Source: Hordeum vulgare subsp. vulgare (lineage: Eukaryota; Streptophyta; Magnoliopsida; Poales; Poaceae). Taken from it: 64,000 nucleotides of DNA. Below are positions 31,519-44,039 of this stretch, piece after piece. Where the stretch lies: assembly GCF_904849725.1 (NCBI RefSeq), contig NC_058522.1, positions 439,485,529 through 439,549,528 on the forward strand, given 5' to 3'. A model generated the notes under the pieces. The model ran no database searches, had not been told where the DNA came from, and saw only the letters and a program-made list of their open reading frames with translations. Position numbers and translations under genes: made by a program. Position 1 is the stretch's first letter, and each line of letters opens with the position of its first letter.

Positions 31519-34052
31519 ATGTTGACCGCAGGCATGATGAAAGTTACTGCAGGATGTCCTACCTTCAAAACAAAGGACTTTCCCTACTGGAAGACCAAGA
31601 TGCGGATGCATCTTCAAGCTATTGACAATGATCTCTGGTATATTGTGGTACATGACGTTCCATCCATTGCTGGTACTGTCTCTGCCGCTGATGTGAAGAA
31701 ATTCAAGCAACTTGATTCTCAAGCGAAGAATATCATCTGTGGCCATCTGAGCAAAGGCCGATATGGCAGAGTTAGTGCGTTGGGCTTAGCAAAACAAATC
31801 TGGGATAGGTTGTCCAAAGTCAATAAAGGAATATCGACTCAGCGTGACTCTAGTGTTGATGTTCTTCGAAATCTCTTCAATTGCTTCAAGAGGCTTGACA
31901 ATGAAAGCTGCCAAGATACCTTTGATTGCCTCACTAACATCTCAAATGAACTACAAGCACTGGGAGCTCGAGACATTACTGACCATGAAGTTGTGAAGAA
32001 ACTGTTAAGATCTTTGGATTCATCATTTGATACTTTGGTTTTGATGATTCAAGAAAGATCAGACTATAAGATGCTTGATCCTGCTGATATACTCGAAAGA
32101 CTCAATACTCATGAATTCCAACAGGAAGAAAAGAGAGATCTATATGGACCAAGCTATTCTAGACCTCGTGCACTGAAGGCCAAAGCAATTTCCTCATCTG
32201 AAGAAGAAGACTCATATTGCAGCATTGGTGGTCCTGAAGAACTTGGGCAGGAGTTTGCAATGCTCGTGAGGAAATTCCAGAAAGTTACAAGACATGGTCA
32301 GTTTGGTAAAATCTTCAAGAAGAGATACGAGGAAATCAGAATCTTCATCTAAGGACTACAAGAAAAGAACCTGCCACAAATGCAAGAAAGCAGGTCACTA
32401 TATTGCTGATTGTCCTCGCTGGGTGAAGGAATCAAAGAAGAAGAAATACAAGGATGAAAGTTCTGATGACTCGAAGAAAAAGAAGAAATCTTCAAAATCC
32501 TCATCCTCAAAGTCCTCATCGCACAAGAAGACTAGTTTCAGAAAGGCTCTGGAACTCATTGGCAAGGAAATGGATTCTGAGGAAGAATCTGAGGAATGTG
32601 ATGAAGAGGAAGGATCTGAAGAAGACTCGGAGTCTGGTGTGGCAAGTCTTGCACTGCTACCACATTCGTCAGCAAATCAATCTTCAACCTTGAAGAAAAC
32701 GACAACGCCATCTACACTTATGACTTCGCTCCAACCTATTGCTTCATGGCAAAAGGTTCAAAGGTACCGAATGACACTTCCTCCTCTGATTCAAGTGACA
32801 GTGAACCTGATGATTATAAAAAAACCCAGTTACAGTAAACTTGCCAACATTGCAAGTAAACAACAAACTGCCCTTGAAAAGCTTAAAAAACTGCTAGACA
32901 AAATGATGACCTGTTGAATGATGAAATGAATCTTACCAAATCCTCACTGAAGATATGAAAAGTCTTCAGTCCAGATTTGATAATCTTCAAGATCGTCATG
33001 GCACACTCTTGGGTGATCATGAGAAACTTTCCTATGAATTTCTTCAAAGGAAACTTGATCTTGAAAAGTTGAAGATGTCTCATGATGATCTTCAAATGGA
33101 AAACGATTCATTACCTGCTCAACAGATAAGTGTCGCTCAGGTTGAATTCATTCCACCATGTCTCAAATGCATGGAACGTGATACTTCCTATTCTTCACCT
33201 GAATCATCAAATGCTTCTATTGCTACAAATTCTTCAGCTGCTCATGTGGTATCAAATTCCTCACTTGAGGAAACCACAAATGTTACTGACAAAAATGCAG
33301 GGCCGAAGCAATTTTATGTGACAGGCATGCACAAAAGTCTCAAAGGGCATCAAACCCTTTACGATGTGCTCAAAAAGCAGATATTGAACAGGAACCCGAG
33401 GAAAGAAGGAATTGCCTTTGAAAGGAAACTGAATGCTGATGGATCATACGAGAAACCTGAGCAGTATCCCAAAACCTCATGGGTTGGTGCTAAAGGACCT
33501 CTTGTTGATCCATCCAATCTAACAGGCTTTGCATGTGAATTATCCTAGTCCTCGGATGAGTCATTTGACTCCAACTATAAATTGTTCAAAAATCAATCTG
33601 GTGAAGTATTTGCTCGATATGTTGGAACTAATTACAGAAATAGACCACCCCTGAGGAAAATCTGGGTCCCCAAAAGTTGCTTGGAAAATCTTCAGGTGAA
33701 TGTCCTCATGAAACCACCCATGAAGAATCTGAATCCCAGATCAAATTCCTTAGGTGAACCAAAGTATTCAAGAGGGTCAAAATCCTCAACTGGTCAAAAC
33801 TATGCTCGTACTCGTGCTAATGCTTCTGATATGCAGGGAAATTACAAGGGATATGAATATGAGCATTACTCCTCAAATCATTATGTTCATAAATCCTCAA
33901 AGAACTTCTCTGCCTATTCATTTGAGTACTCTAACCCCACTATTGGGAAGAGAGCTGCATTAGTTTCAGTGCCCCCTTTATCATATGGTGCTCGCAGGAT
34001 GATGAACTCTTTGCCACCCCTTCAAATGTGGGTGGTTAAGAAATTGAACTAA
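31519..34052 (+). pseudogene. SIRE-type copia gag (frameshifted)
   Basis: Gag would form the cytoplasmic particle that packages element RNA. The first frame starts at 31519 and runs 277 residues; it contains the copia gag fold (FPYWKTKMRMHLQAID, IWDRLSKVNKG, LLRSLDSSFDTLV). A frameshift near 32300-32350 moves the reading to a second frame with the CCHC zinc knuckle at 32372-32413 (CHKCKKAGHYIADC), followed by Lys/Ser- and Glu-rich stretches. Further pieces continue in other frames (32955-33548 with a coiled coil; 33582-34052). The long spacer between knuckle and protease is usual for SIRE-lineage elements. Several stops make it non-functional. Confidence 0.85.
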
Positions 34053-34280
34053 TCACTTCTGCAGGTTAGGTCTCCATATGAAAATCATCATTTGAAGAAT
34101 TTGCTAGTGACCTGAGGAAAATGCTTGATTGGACGCAAGCTAACATTGATGAAATGATAACATTTCACACGTCCTAAAAATTTACTGTTTATGATGAAAT
34201 TCCTATGTGATGAAATTGATATCATATTCTTCAAGTCTGAAGCATATGAATGGTAAGCCGTACTAATTCATCTGCAGGAT

Positions 34281-35642
34281 GACAAACTCAAGAGCACTGG
34301 GTGGGTTCTTGATAGTGGGTGCACACACCACATGACTGGTGACAAAAGCTTGCTAATGAATATGGCACTGACTCCATCACCACTGAAGAAAATCACTTAT
34401 GCTGACAAAGGTAAAAGCAAGGTATTGGGACTTGACAAAGTGGCTATCTCCAAGGACAGGCACAAGGACAAAGTGATGCGTGTTGAATCCCTTGGGTTTA
34501 ACCTCATGTCAGTCTCAATGCTTTGTGATCTTGGTATGGTTGTTATCTTTGGAAAATATAGATGTGTAGTCATCATGGAATCTGACAGATCCAAAGTCTT
34601 CGAAGGTGTTAGGAGAGGAGATTTGTACATTGTTGATTTTTCCACAGGTCCTCAACCAGCCACATGCTTACTAGCAAAAACCTCAGAAGGCTGGCTATGG
34701 CATCGAAGACTTGGTCATGCAGGCATGAGGAATCTGCACACACTGGCGAAGAAGAAGCATGTCATTGGCATCGAATCAGTCAAATTCCTCAAGGACCACC
34801 TCTGCGGTGCTTGTGAGTCTGGAAAAATGACCAGATCCAAACACCCCTCGAAGACCATCATGACTACTACTCGTCCATTTGAATTGCTTCACATGGATCT
34901 ATTTGGACCTACTCATTATGCCACTCTAACAAATGCAGCATCTTTATACGACTTTGTCATAGTTGATGATTATTCTAGATATACTTGGGTGCATATCATT
35001 CTGTATAAAACTAAAGTGCAGGAAGTCTTCAAACGATTTTCCTCAAGGGCCTCGACGAACTTCAGCGTCAATATCAAACACATCAGGAGTGATAATGGGA
35101 TAGAATTCAAAAACACTGGTCTTGATGATTGTCTTGATGAACTTGGTATTACTCACGAATTGTTTGCTCCTTATACTCCTCAACCGAATGGCGTCGTCTA
35201 AAGAAAGAACATGACTCTGGTTGAAATGGCACGGACTATGCTTGAAGAATATCAGACTCCTCGTCGTTTCTGGCCTGAAGCAATCAACACTACTTGCCAT
35301 ATCATCAACAGGGTATATCTTCACAAATTCCTCAAGAGAACTTCATATGAACTCCTCACTGACAAGAAACCCAATCTAAGTTATTTCAAAGTCTTCGGTT
35401 CAAAATGCTGGATTAGAGATCCTCACCATAGCTCAAAATTTGCACCTAAAGCACATGAGGGTTTTATGCTCGGTTATAGAAAGGACTCACACACCTACAA
35501 AGTCTTCAACAACTATCACAACAAGGTTGTTGAAACTGTAGATGTGCAGTTCGATGAAACTAATGACTCGCAAAGAGAGCAATTGCCTCCTAATCGACAT
35601 AAATTATCTCATGAGGAAGCAATCAAGTTCAAAGCTACTTAA
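34281..35642 (+). pseudogene. SIRE-type copia protease and integrase (broken)
   Basis: The aspartic protease motif DSGCTHHMTG is at 34311-34340. The integrase zinc finger (HRRLGHAGMRNLH...CGAC) is followed by the core (MDLFGPTH near 34893; IRSDNGIEF near 35086). The frame ends at 35199-35201 with TAA exactly where the catalytic Glu of NGVVERKN is expected, then continues as RKNMTLVEMARTML to 35642 (TAA). The protein would cut and join element DNA into the host genome; with this stop it cannot. The piece 34454-35160 is the relative of the filler at 15888-16594. Confidence 0.88.
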
Positions 35643-35699
35643 GACATTATTCCTACTGAGGAAATTGCTGAAGAAATCGTTCGCAACACTGATGAAATT

Positions 35700-37307
35700 C
35701 AACCAGCTCAGACGAAATCCTCAACCAGCTCATCCAAGGATTGCAAATGAAGTAGAACTTGACAAAATCCTCGATGACATCAACGCGCCAGGTCCTCTCA
35801 CTCGCTCAAAAGCTTCACACTTAGTTAACTTTTGTTGGCATTCCTCTTTTGTGTCTATCACAGAACCTTCAAAAGTTGCTGAGGCTTTTATGGAACCTGA
35901 GTGGATTCAATCCATGCAATATGAACTTCTTCAATTCAAGCTAAATGACGTGTGGGAGCTCGTCAAGCGACCAGATCTTCGCAAGCACAATATCATCGGC
36001 ACCAAGTGGATTTTCCGAAACAAGCAAGATGAGGATTGTCAAGTGGTGAGGAATAAGGCACGACTTGTAGCCCAAGGCTACACACAGGTTGAACGAGTTG
36101 ATTTAGATGAAACTTTTTTACCTGTTGCTAGACTTGAAGCTATTGCAATTCTACTTCCTTATGCTAATCATCATAACATTACTTTATATCGAATGGATGT
36201 GAAAATTGCATTCCTCAATGGTAAGCTAGAGGAAGAAGTGTATGTGCTCAGCCCCCAGGTTTTGAGGATCCTAAGAATCCAGACAAAGTCTTCAGACTCA
36301 AAAAAGGCACTCTATGGCCTCAAGCAAGCCCCTCTGGCGTGGTATGATACATTGAAGGAATTCCTCATGAAGAAAGGCTTCAAACCTGGTTCACTCGATC
36401 CAACTCTTTTCACAAAATACTATGGCAGTGAACTATTTGTGTGCCAAATATATGTCGATGACATTATATTTGGTTGTACTGACAAACGTTACAGTGATGA
36501 ATTTGCTAACATGATGAGTGAAGAATATCAGATGTCTATGATGGGGAGCTGAAATTCTTCTTAGGTCTTCAAATTCGTCAACAACGCAATGTCATCTTCA
36601 CATCACAGGAGAAATACCTCAAGGATGTTCTGAGGAAATTCGACATGCATGAATGCAAAGGCACCAAGACTCCCATGCCTACCAACGGCCACCTCTGCAC
36701 TGACGAAATTGGTAAAGATTTCGATCAACGGGTATATCGCTCGATGATTGGCTCTTTATTGTATTTGTGTGCATCTAGGCCAGATATATTGCTTCGTGTT
36801 TGCATGTGTGCTCGTTTTCAAGCAAAACCAAAGGAATCACACCATAAGGCTGTGAAGCATATTCTTCGATACTTAGCTCACACACCAACACTAGGATTAT
36901 GGTACCCCAAGGGCTCAAATCTTCATCTCGTGGGATATTGTGATTCTGACTATGCAGGTGACCGTGTGGATCGCAAGTCAACTTCTGGCACTTGTCATTT
37001 CCTCAGAAGATCATTAGTCTACTGGTCCTCAAAGAAGCAAAACTGCATTTCTCTCTCCACTGCCGAAGCTGAGTACATTGTTGCTGGATCCTGCTGTGCT
37101 CAATTGCTATGGATGAAGCAAACCCTCAAGGACTACGGCATCAACATGAAGAATGTGCCTTTCTACTGCGACAATGAGAGTGCAATCAAGATCGCATACA
37201 ACCCAGTACAACACTCGAAGACTAAGCACATCCAAATTCGTCATCATTTTCTTCGGGACCATGTCCTCAAGGGCAATATCATCATCGACCATGTGAAGAC
37301 TGACGAT
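35700..37307 (+). pseudogene. SIRE-type copia reverse transcriptase and RNase H (broken)
   Basis: RT motifs appear in order: [59 protein letters not shown] and the active site YVDDI at about 36451-36465. A one-base loss near 36545 turns [10 protein letters not shown] into a stop. The frame resumes and RNase H follows from about 36645 (GYCDSDYAGD, KSTSGTCHFL, STAEAEYI, CDNESAI). The gene is then interrupted at 37307/37308 by the TGATACG-type solo LTR. Confidence 0.88.
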
Positions 37308-38343
37308 TGATACGTCTCCATCGTATCTACTTTTCCAAACTCTTTTTTCCTTGTTTTGGACTCTAATTTGCATGATTTGAATGGAACTAACCTGGACTGA
37401 CGTTGTTTTCAGCAGAATTGCCTTGGTGTTGTTTTTGTGCAGAAATGAAAGTTCTCAAAACGTCCTGAAAATTTACGAAGAATATTTCTGAAAAATATGA
37501 AAAATACCTGCGCAAAGATCCACCAGAGGGGATGGGCCAGTGGGCCACAAGCCTTGTAGCCACCACCCCCTGGTGGCGGCTAGCAAGCTTGTGGGGCCCA
37601 CGTGGCTCTGCCGCCCCCAAACTCGGCTCTATAAATTCACTTTCGTCCTAGAAAAAAATCAGGAGAGAAGATTTCGTCGCGTTTGCGATACGGAGGCGCC
37701 GCCACATCCTGTTCTTCATCAGGATGGGAGATCTGGAGTCCGTTTTTGGCTCCGGAGAGGGGAAATCGTCGCCATCGTCATCATCAACCTTCTTCCCTCT
37801 CCAATTCCATGAAGCTCTTCATCGTTCGTGAGTAATCTATTCGTAGGCTCGCTGGGCGGTGATGAGTAGGATGAGATCTATCATGTAATCAAGTTAGTTT
37901 TGACTGGGATTGATCCCTAGTATCCACTATGTTCTGAGATTGATGTTGCTACTACTTTGCCATGCTTAATGCTTGTCACTAGGGGCCGAGTGCCATGATT
38001 TCAGATCTGAAATTATTATGTTGTCACCAATATATGTGTTTTTAGATCCGATCTTGCAAGTTGTAGTTACCTACTTTGTGTTATGACCCGGCAACCCCGG
38101 AGTGACAATAACCGGAACCACTCCCGGTGCTGACCATAGTTTGAGGAGTTCATGTGTTCACCAAGTGCTAATGCGTTGGTCCGGTTCTTTATTAAAAGGA
38201 GAACCTTAATATCCCGTAGTTTCCTTATGGACCCCGCTGCGACGGGAGGGATGGACAATAGATGTCATGCAAGTTATTTTCCCTAAGCACGTATGACGAC
38301 ACACGGAATGCATGCCTACATCACATTGACGAACGGGAGCTAG

Positions 38344-39853
38344 TGCTACTTCAACAAAAGACCTTCCAATGGCGCCAGAAACGTGCTGACGGCACCAGAA
38401 ATCCTTCTGCTACAGCTACGCCTTAAGGGACTTCCTAGGAAAATATGCAAAGGATTTCCCACGTGGACTTGGAGCCTTGCGTTGGTGTTCCCTCGAAGCG
38501 GAAAGGGTGATATAGCGCAGCGGTGGTAAGTATTTCCCTCAGTTTGAGAACCAAGGTATCGATCCAGTGAAGGAGTATCTCAAGTGCCTGCACAAACACA
38601 AAAAGCTTGCTCCCAACGCTATGAAGGGGTTTTCAATCCCTTATAGATTGTTCGCCAAGTGAGAACTGAAAGCAACAAAGTAACAAAGCAAAGTAAAAGA
38701 GAAAGTGGAAACAATAGGTGTGAATAGACCCCGGGGCCGTAGTGTTTACTAGTGGCTTCTCTGATGAAAGCAAGTAGACGGTGGGTGAACAAATTACTGT
38801 CGAGCAATTAATAGAACCGCGCAAAGTCGTGACGTCATCTATTGTAATGATTATATCTGTAGGCATCACGTCCAAAACAAGTAGACCGATACTTTCTGCA
38901 TCTACTACTATTACTCCACACATCGACCGTTATCCAGCATGCATCTAGTGTATTAAGTCCCAAAGAACAGAGTAACGCCTTAAGCAAGATGACATGATGT
39001 AGAGGGATAATCTCAAACCAATGATGAAAACCTCATCTTTTTACCCTTGATGGCAACTACTTAATGTGTGCCTTGCTGCCCCTACTGTCACTGGGAAAGG
39101 TCACCACATGGTAGAACCCAAAACCAAGCACTTCTCCCATTGCAAGAATCATACATCTAGTTGTCCAAACAAAACCCAAGACTCGGAGAGACATACAAGG
39201 ATTTCAAATCATGCATAAAAGAAATCAGCAAAGACTCGAATATATATCATATATAATCTGATCACAAATCCACAATTCATCGGATCTCGACAAACACACC
39301 GCCAAAGAGGATTACATCGGATAGATCTCCATGAAGATCATGGAGAACTTTGTATTGAAGATCCAAGAGAGAGAAGAAGCCATCTAGCTACTAACTACGG
39401 ACCCGTAGGTCTGAAGTGAACTACTCAAGAGTCATTGCAGCGGCGGAAAAGTATTTTCGTGGATCCCTTGATTTTTTTCTGTATTTTAGGGAATATATAG
39501 GCAAAGGAGCTAGGTTAGGGGGCGTCTGGGAGGCCACAAGCCTGCTGGCCGTCGCCCCCTGGTGGCGGATAGGGGGCTTGTGGGCCCCCTGTAGCCCTCC
39601 TGGCTTGGCCCTCAAGCCCCCTAATCTTCTTCTGTTCGGGAAAATTTTATTTCGGGGATTTTATTCCGTTTGGACTCCGTTCCAAAATCAGATCTGAAAA
39701 GAGCCAAAAACACAGAAAAAACAGGAACTGGCACTTGGCACTGAATTAATAAGTTAGCCCCAAAAAAGATATAAAAGGTACATAAAACATCCAAAGATGA
39801 CAAGATAACAACATGAAACCATAAAAAATTATAGATATGTTTGAGACGTATCA
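38344..39853 (-). repeat. 3' LTR of the Athila-like element
   Basis: 1510 bp; aligns along its length with the LTR at 55873-57484. It lacks a stretch present in the other LTR near 56965-57060. Confidence 0.9.
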
Positions 39854-41900
39854 AGCATCCCCAAGCTTAACTCCTGCTCGTCCTCGAGTAGGGAAGTGAT
39901 AAAGAATGAATTTTTGATGCTTTCATGCTACCTAGCATAGATGTCCTTTGTAACTCTTCTTATGTGAAGTGAATGTTCGGATCCATTAGATTCAAAAAAA
40001 TAGTTTGCTATTGACGTGGAAACAATAATAATTCAAGCAAACTAGCAAGGTAATCATGAACTTTCAAAATAACAAGGCCAAAAGAAAGTTATCCCTACAA
40101 AAGCATATAGTCTGGCTATGCTCTATCATCATTGCACAACAAATTTAAATGATGCACAACCCTGGTATTGGCCAAGTAATTGTTTCTCACCTTTACTTTC
40201 TCAAACCTTTTCAACTCTCACGCAATACATGAGCGTGAGCCATGGTTTTAGCACTATAAGTGGTGTGGAATGTGGTGGAGGTTGCAAGACAAAAAAGGAG
40301 AAGATGATCACATTAACTAGGCATATCAATGAGCTGTGGAGATTCTCATCAATAGATATCAATGTGAATGAGTAGGGATTTCCATACAAATGATGCACTA
40401 GAGCTAAGAATATGTGAAAGCTCTTAAAGAAAACTAGTGGGTGTGCATCCAACTTGCTTGCTCACGAAGACCTAAGGCAATTTTGAGGAAGCCTATCATT
40501 GGAATATACAAGCCAAGCTATATAACGAAAATTTCCCACTAGCTATATGGTGGTGACAAAACGAGAGACTCTCAATCATGAAGATCATGGTTCTTAATAT
40601 GCATAAGTGTGGAAAGGTGGTAGCATTGTCCCTTCTCTCTTTTTCTCTCATTTTTTTTTATTTTTTTGGTGGGCTCTTTGGCCTCTATTTTTTTTGGTGG
40701 GCATCTTTGGCCTCTTTTATTTTCTCACATGGGACAATGCTCCATCAATAATGATCATCACACTTTCAACTCAAAACTTAGAGCAACGATGACTCTATAT
40801 GGAATGCCTTCGGTAGTGTACCATGACAATGATCTAGCATGGCATAGACATTAATGGAAAATCATGCTAGCTATCTTACGATCATGCAATGGCAATGTAG
40901 AAGTGGTGGCACATGTCATGGTGGTAGTTGCATGGCAATATATCTCGGAATGAATTTGAAAAGGCCATAGTTGGTAGGTATGGTGGGTTTTGTGCACCGG
41001 CGAAAGTTGCACGGCACTAAGAAGATAGTGATGGTGGAAGGTGAAAGTGCATTTAAACCATGGACTCAACGTTAGTCATGAAGAACTCATATACTTGTTG
41101 CAAAAGTTTTATTAGTAATCGAAACAAAGCATTTAACGCATACTCCTAGGGGAAGGGTTGGTAGGTATAAACCATCGCGTGATCCCGACCGCCACACAAA
41201 GGATGACAATCAATAGACTAATCATGCTCAGACTTCATCACCTAGCGGTTCACCATATGTGCATGCTACGGGAATCACTAACTTCAACACAAGTATTTCT
41301 AGATCCACAACACCTTACTAGCATGACTTCAATATTACCAAAACCACAACTCAAAACTAATTGAGATGAATCAAACTTCTCTAACTATTCAATGCACATG
41401 AAGGTGGGAGTTTTCATATCCCTTTGGATAACTACCCCTTTTGAGACTACTTTCATAGCATAGATCAACTACCAAGCCACGCACCGCCGTGCTCTAAAAG
41501 ATATAAGTGAAGCACATAGAGCAAAATCAACTAGCTCAAAAGATATAAGTGAACCACATGTGAGCTGAATTGTCTACCAAAGGATATAAGTGAAGCTCGA
41601 CAAAATCACGGTGAGTGCATGTCTATCTCTCTAGGTGTGAAGCAAGGATGATTGTAACACAAGAAAAATAAAAGACTTCTACGATACAAGACGCTCCAAG
41701 CAAAAACACATAACATGTGGTGAATAAAAATATAGCCCCAAGTAACGTTACAGATGGATTGAAGACGAGAGAGGGGATGCCTTCCCGGGGAATCACCAAG
41801 CTTAGGATTTTACGGCATCCTTGAATCTCTTGGGGTGCCTTGGGAATCCCCAATCTTGAGCTTTTGTTTAACGCCCTTAGCTAGGCGAAAGGTGATGGAA
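39854..41900 (-). other. Non-coding 3' part of the Athila-like element
   Basis: About 2 kb of AT-rich sequence between the protease remnant and the 3' LTR. No pol domains recognised on either strand. T-rich runs lie at 40650-40720. Confidence 0.6.
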
Positions 41901-43688
41901 TCACGTATAGTCATCCTTGGTGCTCAAACCATAAGTAGCCCTCATCATAGATTCATAAGGCAATCTTATTTTCTTTCTAGGAAAGTGCTCCATGCCCTTC
42001 TTTAAAGGAAATTGAATTCTAATATTCCCTTCCTTCATATCGATGATAGCACCAATAGTCCTTAGGAAAGGTCTACCAAGAATAATGGGATATGAAGGAT
42101 TGCAATCTATGTCAAGTACAATGAAATCCACGGGTACATAGTTCTTATTTGCAACAATAAGAACATTATCGATCCTTCCCATGGGTTTCTTGACAGTAGA
42201 ATCCGCAAGATGCAAATTAAGAGAACACTCTTCAATCTCATGAAAACCAAGAATATCACATAAAGACTTTGGAATCGTGGAAACACTAGCACCCAAATCA
42301 CACAAAGCATTGCACTCATAGTTGTTGATTTTGATTTTGATAGTAGGTTCCCACTCATCATGAAGTTTTCTAGGTATAGAGACTTCTAATTCGAGCTTCT
42401 CTTCAAGAGATTTCGTCATAGCATCTACGATATGCGCGGTAAAGGCTTTCCTTTGGCTATAAGCATGTAGAGAGTTCGCAATGGATTGCATCAAAGAAAT
42501 GCATTCAAACAAGGAGCAATTATCATAATTGAATTCCTTGAAATCCAAAGTGGGAGTTTCATTACTACCCAAAATTTTGATTTCTTCTACTCCACTCTCC
42601 ACACCTTTATCATCAAGATAGGTGGATTCCGAATCATTGGGGCGTTTTTTAACCAAAGTGGATTCATATCCAGCCCCTCCATCAATAGGTTTGACACGCG
42701 AAAACAAAGATTCAAGAGGAGACACACCAAGCATTTTAAGATCTTCGTGATTTGCATCACTAGAACACACCCTTCTAAACCATTCATGCCTAGCGCGAAT
42801 TTGGGCGGTTCTTTCTTTGCTCTCATTCATGGAGACACTCATAGCTTTCAAAGTTTCATCCAAGTTGACCTTGAGAGGAGCACATCTAACTTTCAAAGCA
42901 TCAATATCACAAGACATCCTATCAACGCTCTTAGCCAAATCGTCAATTTTGAGTAGTTTTTCCTCTATGGACGCATTGAATTTTTTTGAGAGTTGATGAA
43001 CTCTTTGATATTACTCTCTAAATCAGAGGGTAATTTGTTGTGATTTCCATAAGTGATGTTGTAGGAATTGCCATAATTGTTAGAGGAGTTACTAGGAAAA
43101 GGCCTAGGAACATAGTTTCCTCTAAAAGAAATGTTGTTGCCAAAATTGTTCCTACCAACAAAATTCACGTCCAAACTAGCATTGCTACTCTCAGTCAAAG
43201 AAGATAGTGGCATGTCATTAGGATCTACAGTAGCGTTTCTACTAGCAACCAAATTCATCAACTCGTCCATCTTAGCACTAAGCGAGTTAATTTCTTCTAT
43301 AGCGTATATCTTTTTGCTAGGAGGCGACCTTTCAGTGTGCCACTGAGAGTAATTGGTCATGATATTCTGTAGGAGTTTTGTAGCGTCTCCTAACGTGATT
43401 TCCATGAACGTTCCACCTGAGGCGGAGTCCAAGATATTGCGAGAAGCGAAATTCAAGCCAGCGTAAAAGATTTGTATAATCATCCACAAACTCAAGCCAT
43501 GAGCGGTACAATTCTAATCATAAGCTTCATCCTCTCCCAAGATTGTGCCATGAGCCATGATCAAGTTGCTTGAAATTCATGATATCGTTACGTAAGGAGA
43601 TGATCTTAGCCGGCGGAAAATACTTGGATATGTAAACATGTTTGCACTTATCCCAAGAATCGATACTATTTTTAGGGAAAGAAGAAAA
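41901..43688 (-). pseudogene. Athila-like gag C-terminal part and protease (broken)
   Basis: Read from 43688 leftwards, gag-type sequence continues from the other side of the Tat insertion (SIDSWDKCKHVYISKYFPPA), passes several frame breaks, and includes an Asn-rich region (42965-43495). The frame 41901-42938 (345 residues) carries an aspartic protease with CDLGASVSTIPKSL near 42250-42310, then PSYPIILGRPFLRT, and ends at TKDDYT. In Athila elements the protease leads into RT; here no RT follows. Confidence 0.8.
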
Positions 43689-43693
43689 CCAAG

Positions 43694-43976
43694 TGATGGG
43701 GTTATAGTCCTAGGGTAGGGTCATAAGCCTACCTTATAGGTCCTACCCAAGGACTACCCTTCATAAGGGACAAAGCCCTTTGTCCGTTCCGACTGAACTA
43801 AGGAATTCCCATCATCCAGTCGGTAACAGACATCCGACTATCCAGTCGAAGGCGAGAATTCGGAGCGTATCGATCGGACCGACTCGATTCCACTCAGTAC
43901 ATCATAACCCCCCAGGAGGGAAACGGTCGTACGTTTCCTCACACTTTTATTAGCATTTAGGCTTATACCCACGACA
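43694..43976 (+). repeat. 5' LTR of the Tat element, with 275-bp internal deletion
   Basis: Matches the 3' LTR from both ends but jumps from GCATTTAGGC to CTTATACCC, missing about 275 bp that lie at about 55070-55345 in the 3' LTR. The missing part holds the CTATAAGCC box (near 55153), so this LTR probably lost its promoter. Confidence 0.88.
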
Positions 43977-43977
43977 G

Positions 43978-43996
43978 TTGGCGCCCACCGTGGGGC
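43978..43996 (+). other. Primer-binding site of the Tat element
   Basis: TTGGCGCCCACCGTGGGGC starts within two bases of the LTR end; typical of Tat-lineage plant gypsy elements. Confidence 0.8.
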
Positions 43997-44039
43997 AGGC
44001 GTCTAAGCGACTTCCGGTGAGTTTGCGACTACTTCCTTG

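Noticed and set aside
34454..35160. The local SIRE-type element as the direct donor of the 707-bp filler
   Set aside because: It differs from the filler by about 2.5 percent, while the two duplication copies differ by about 0.1 percent over most of their length. Another family member, or error-prone copying, is at least as likely, so donor identity is left open.
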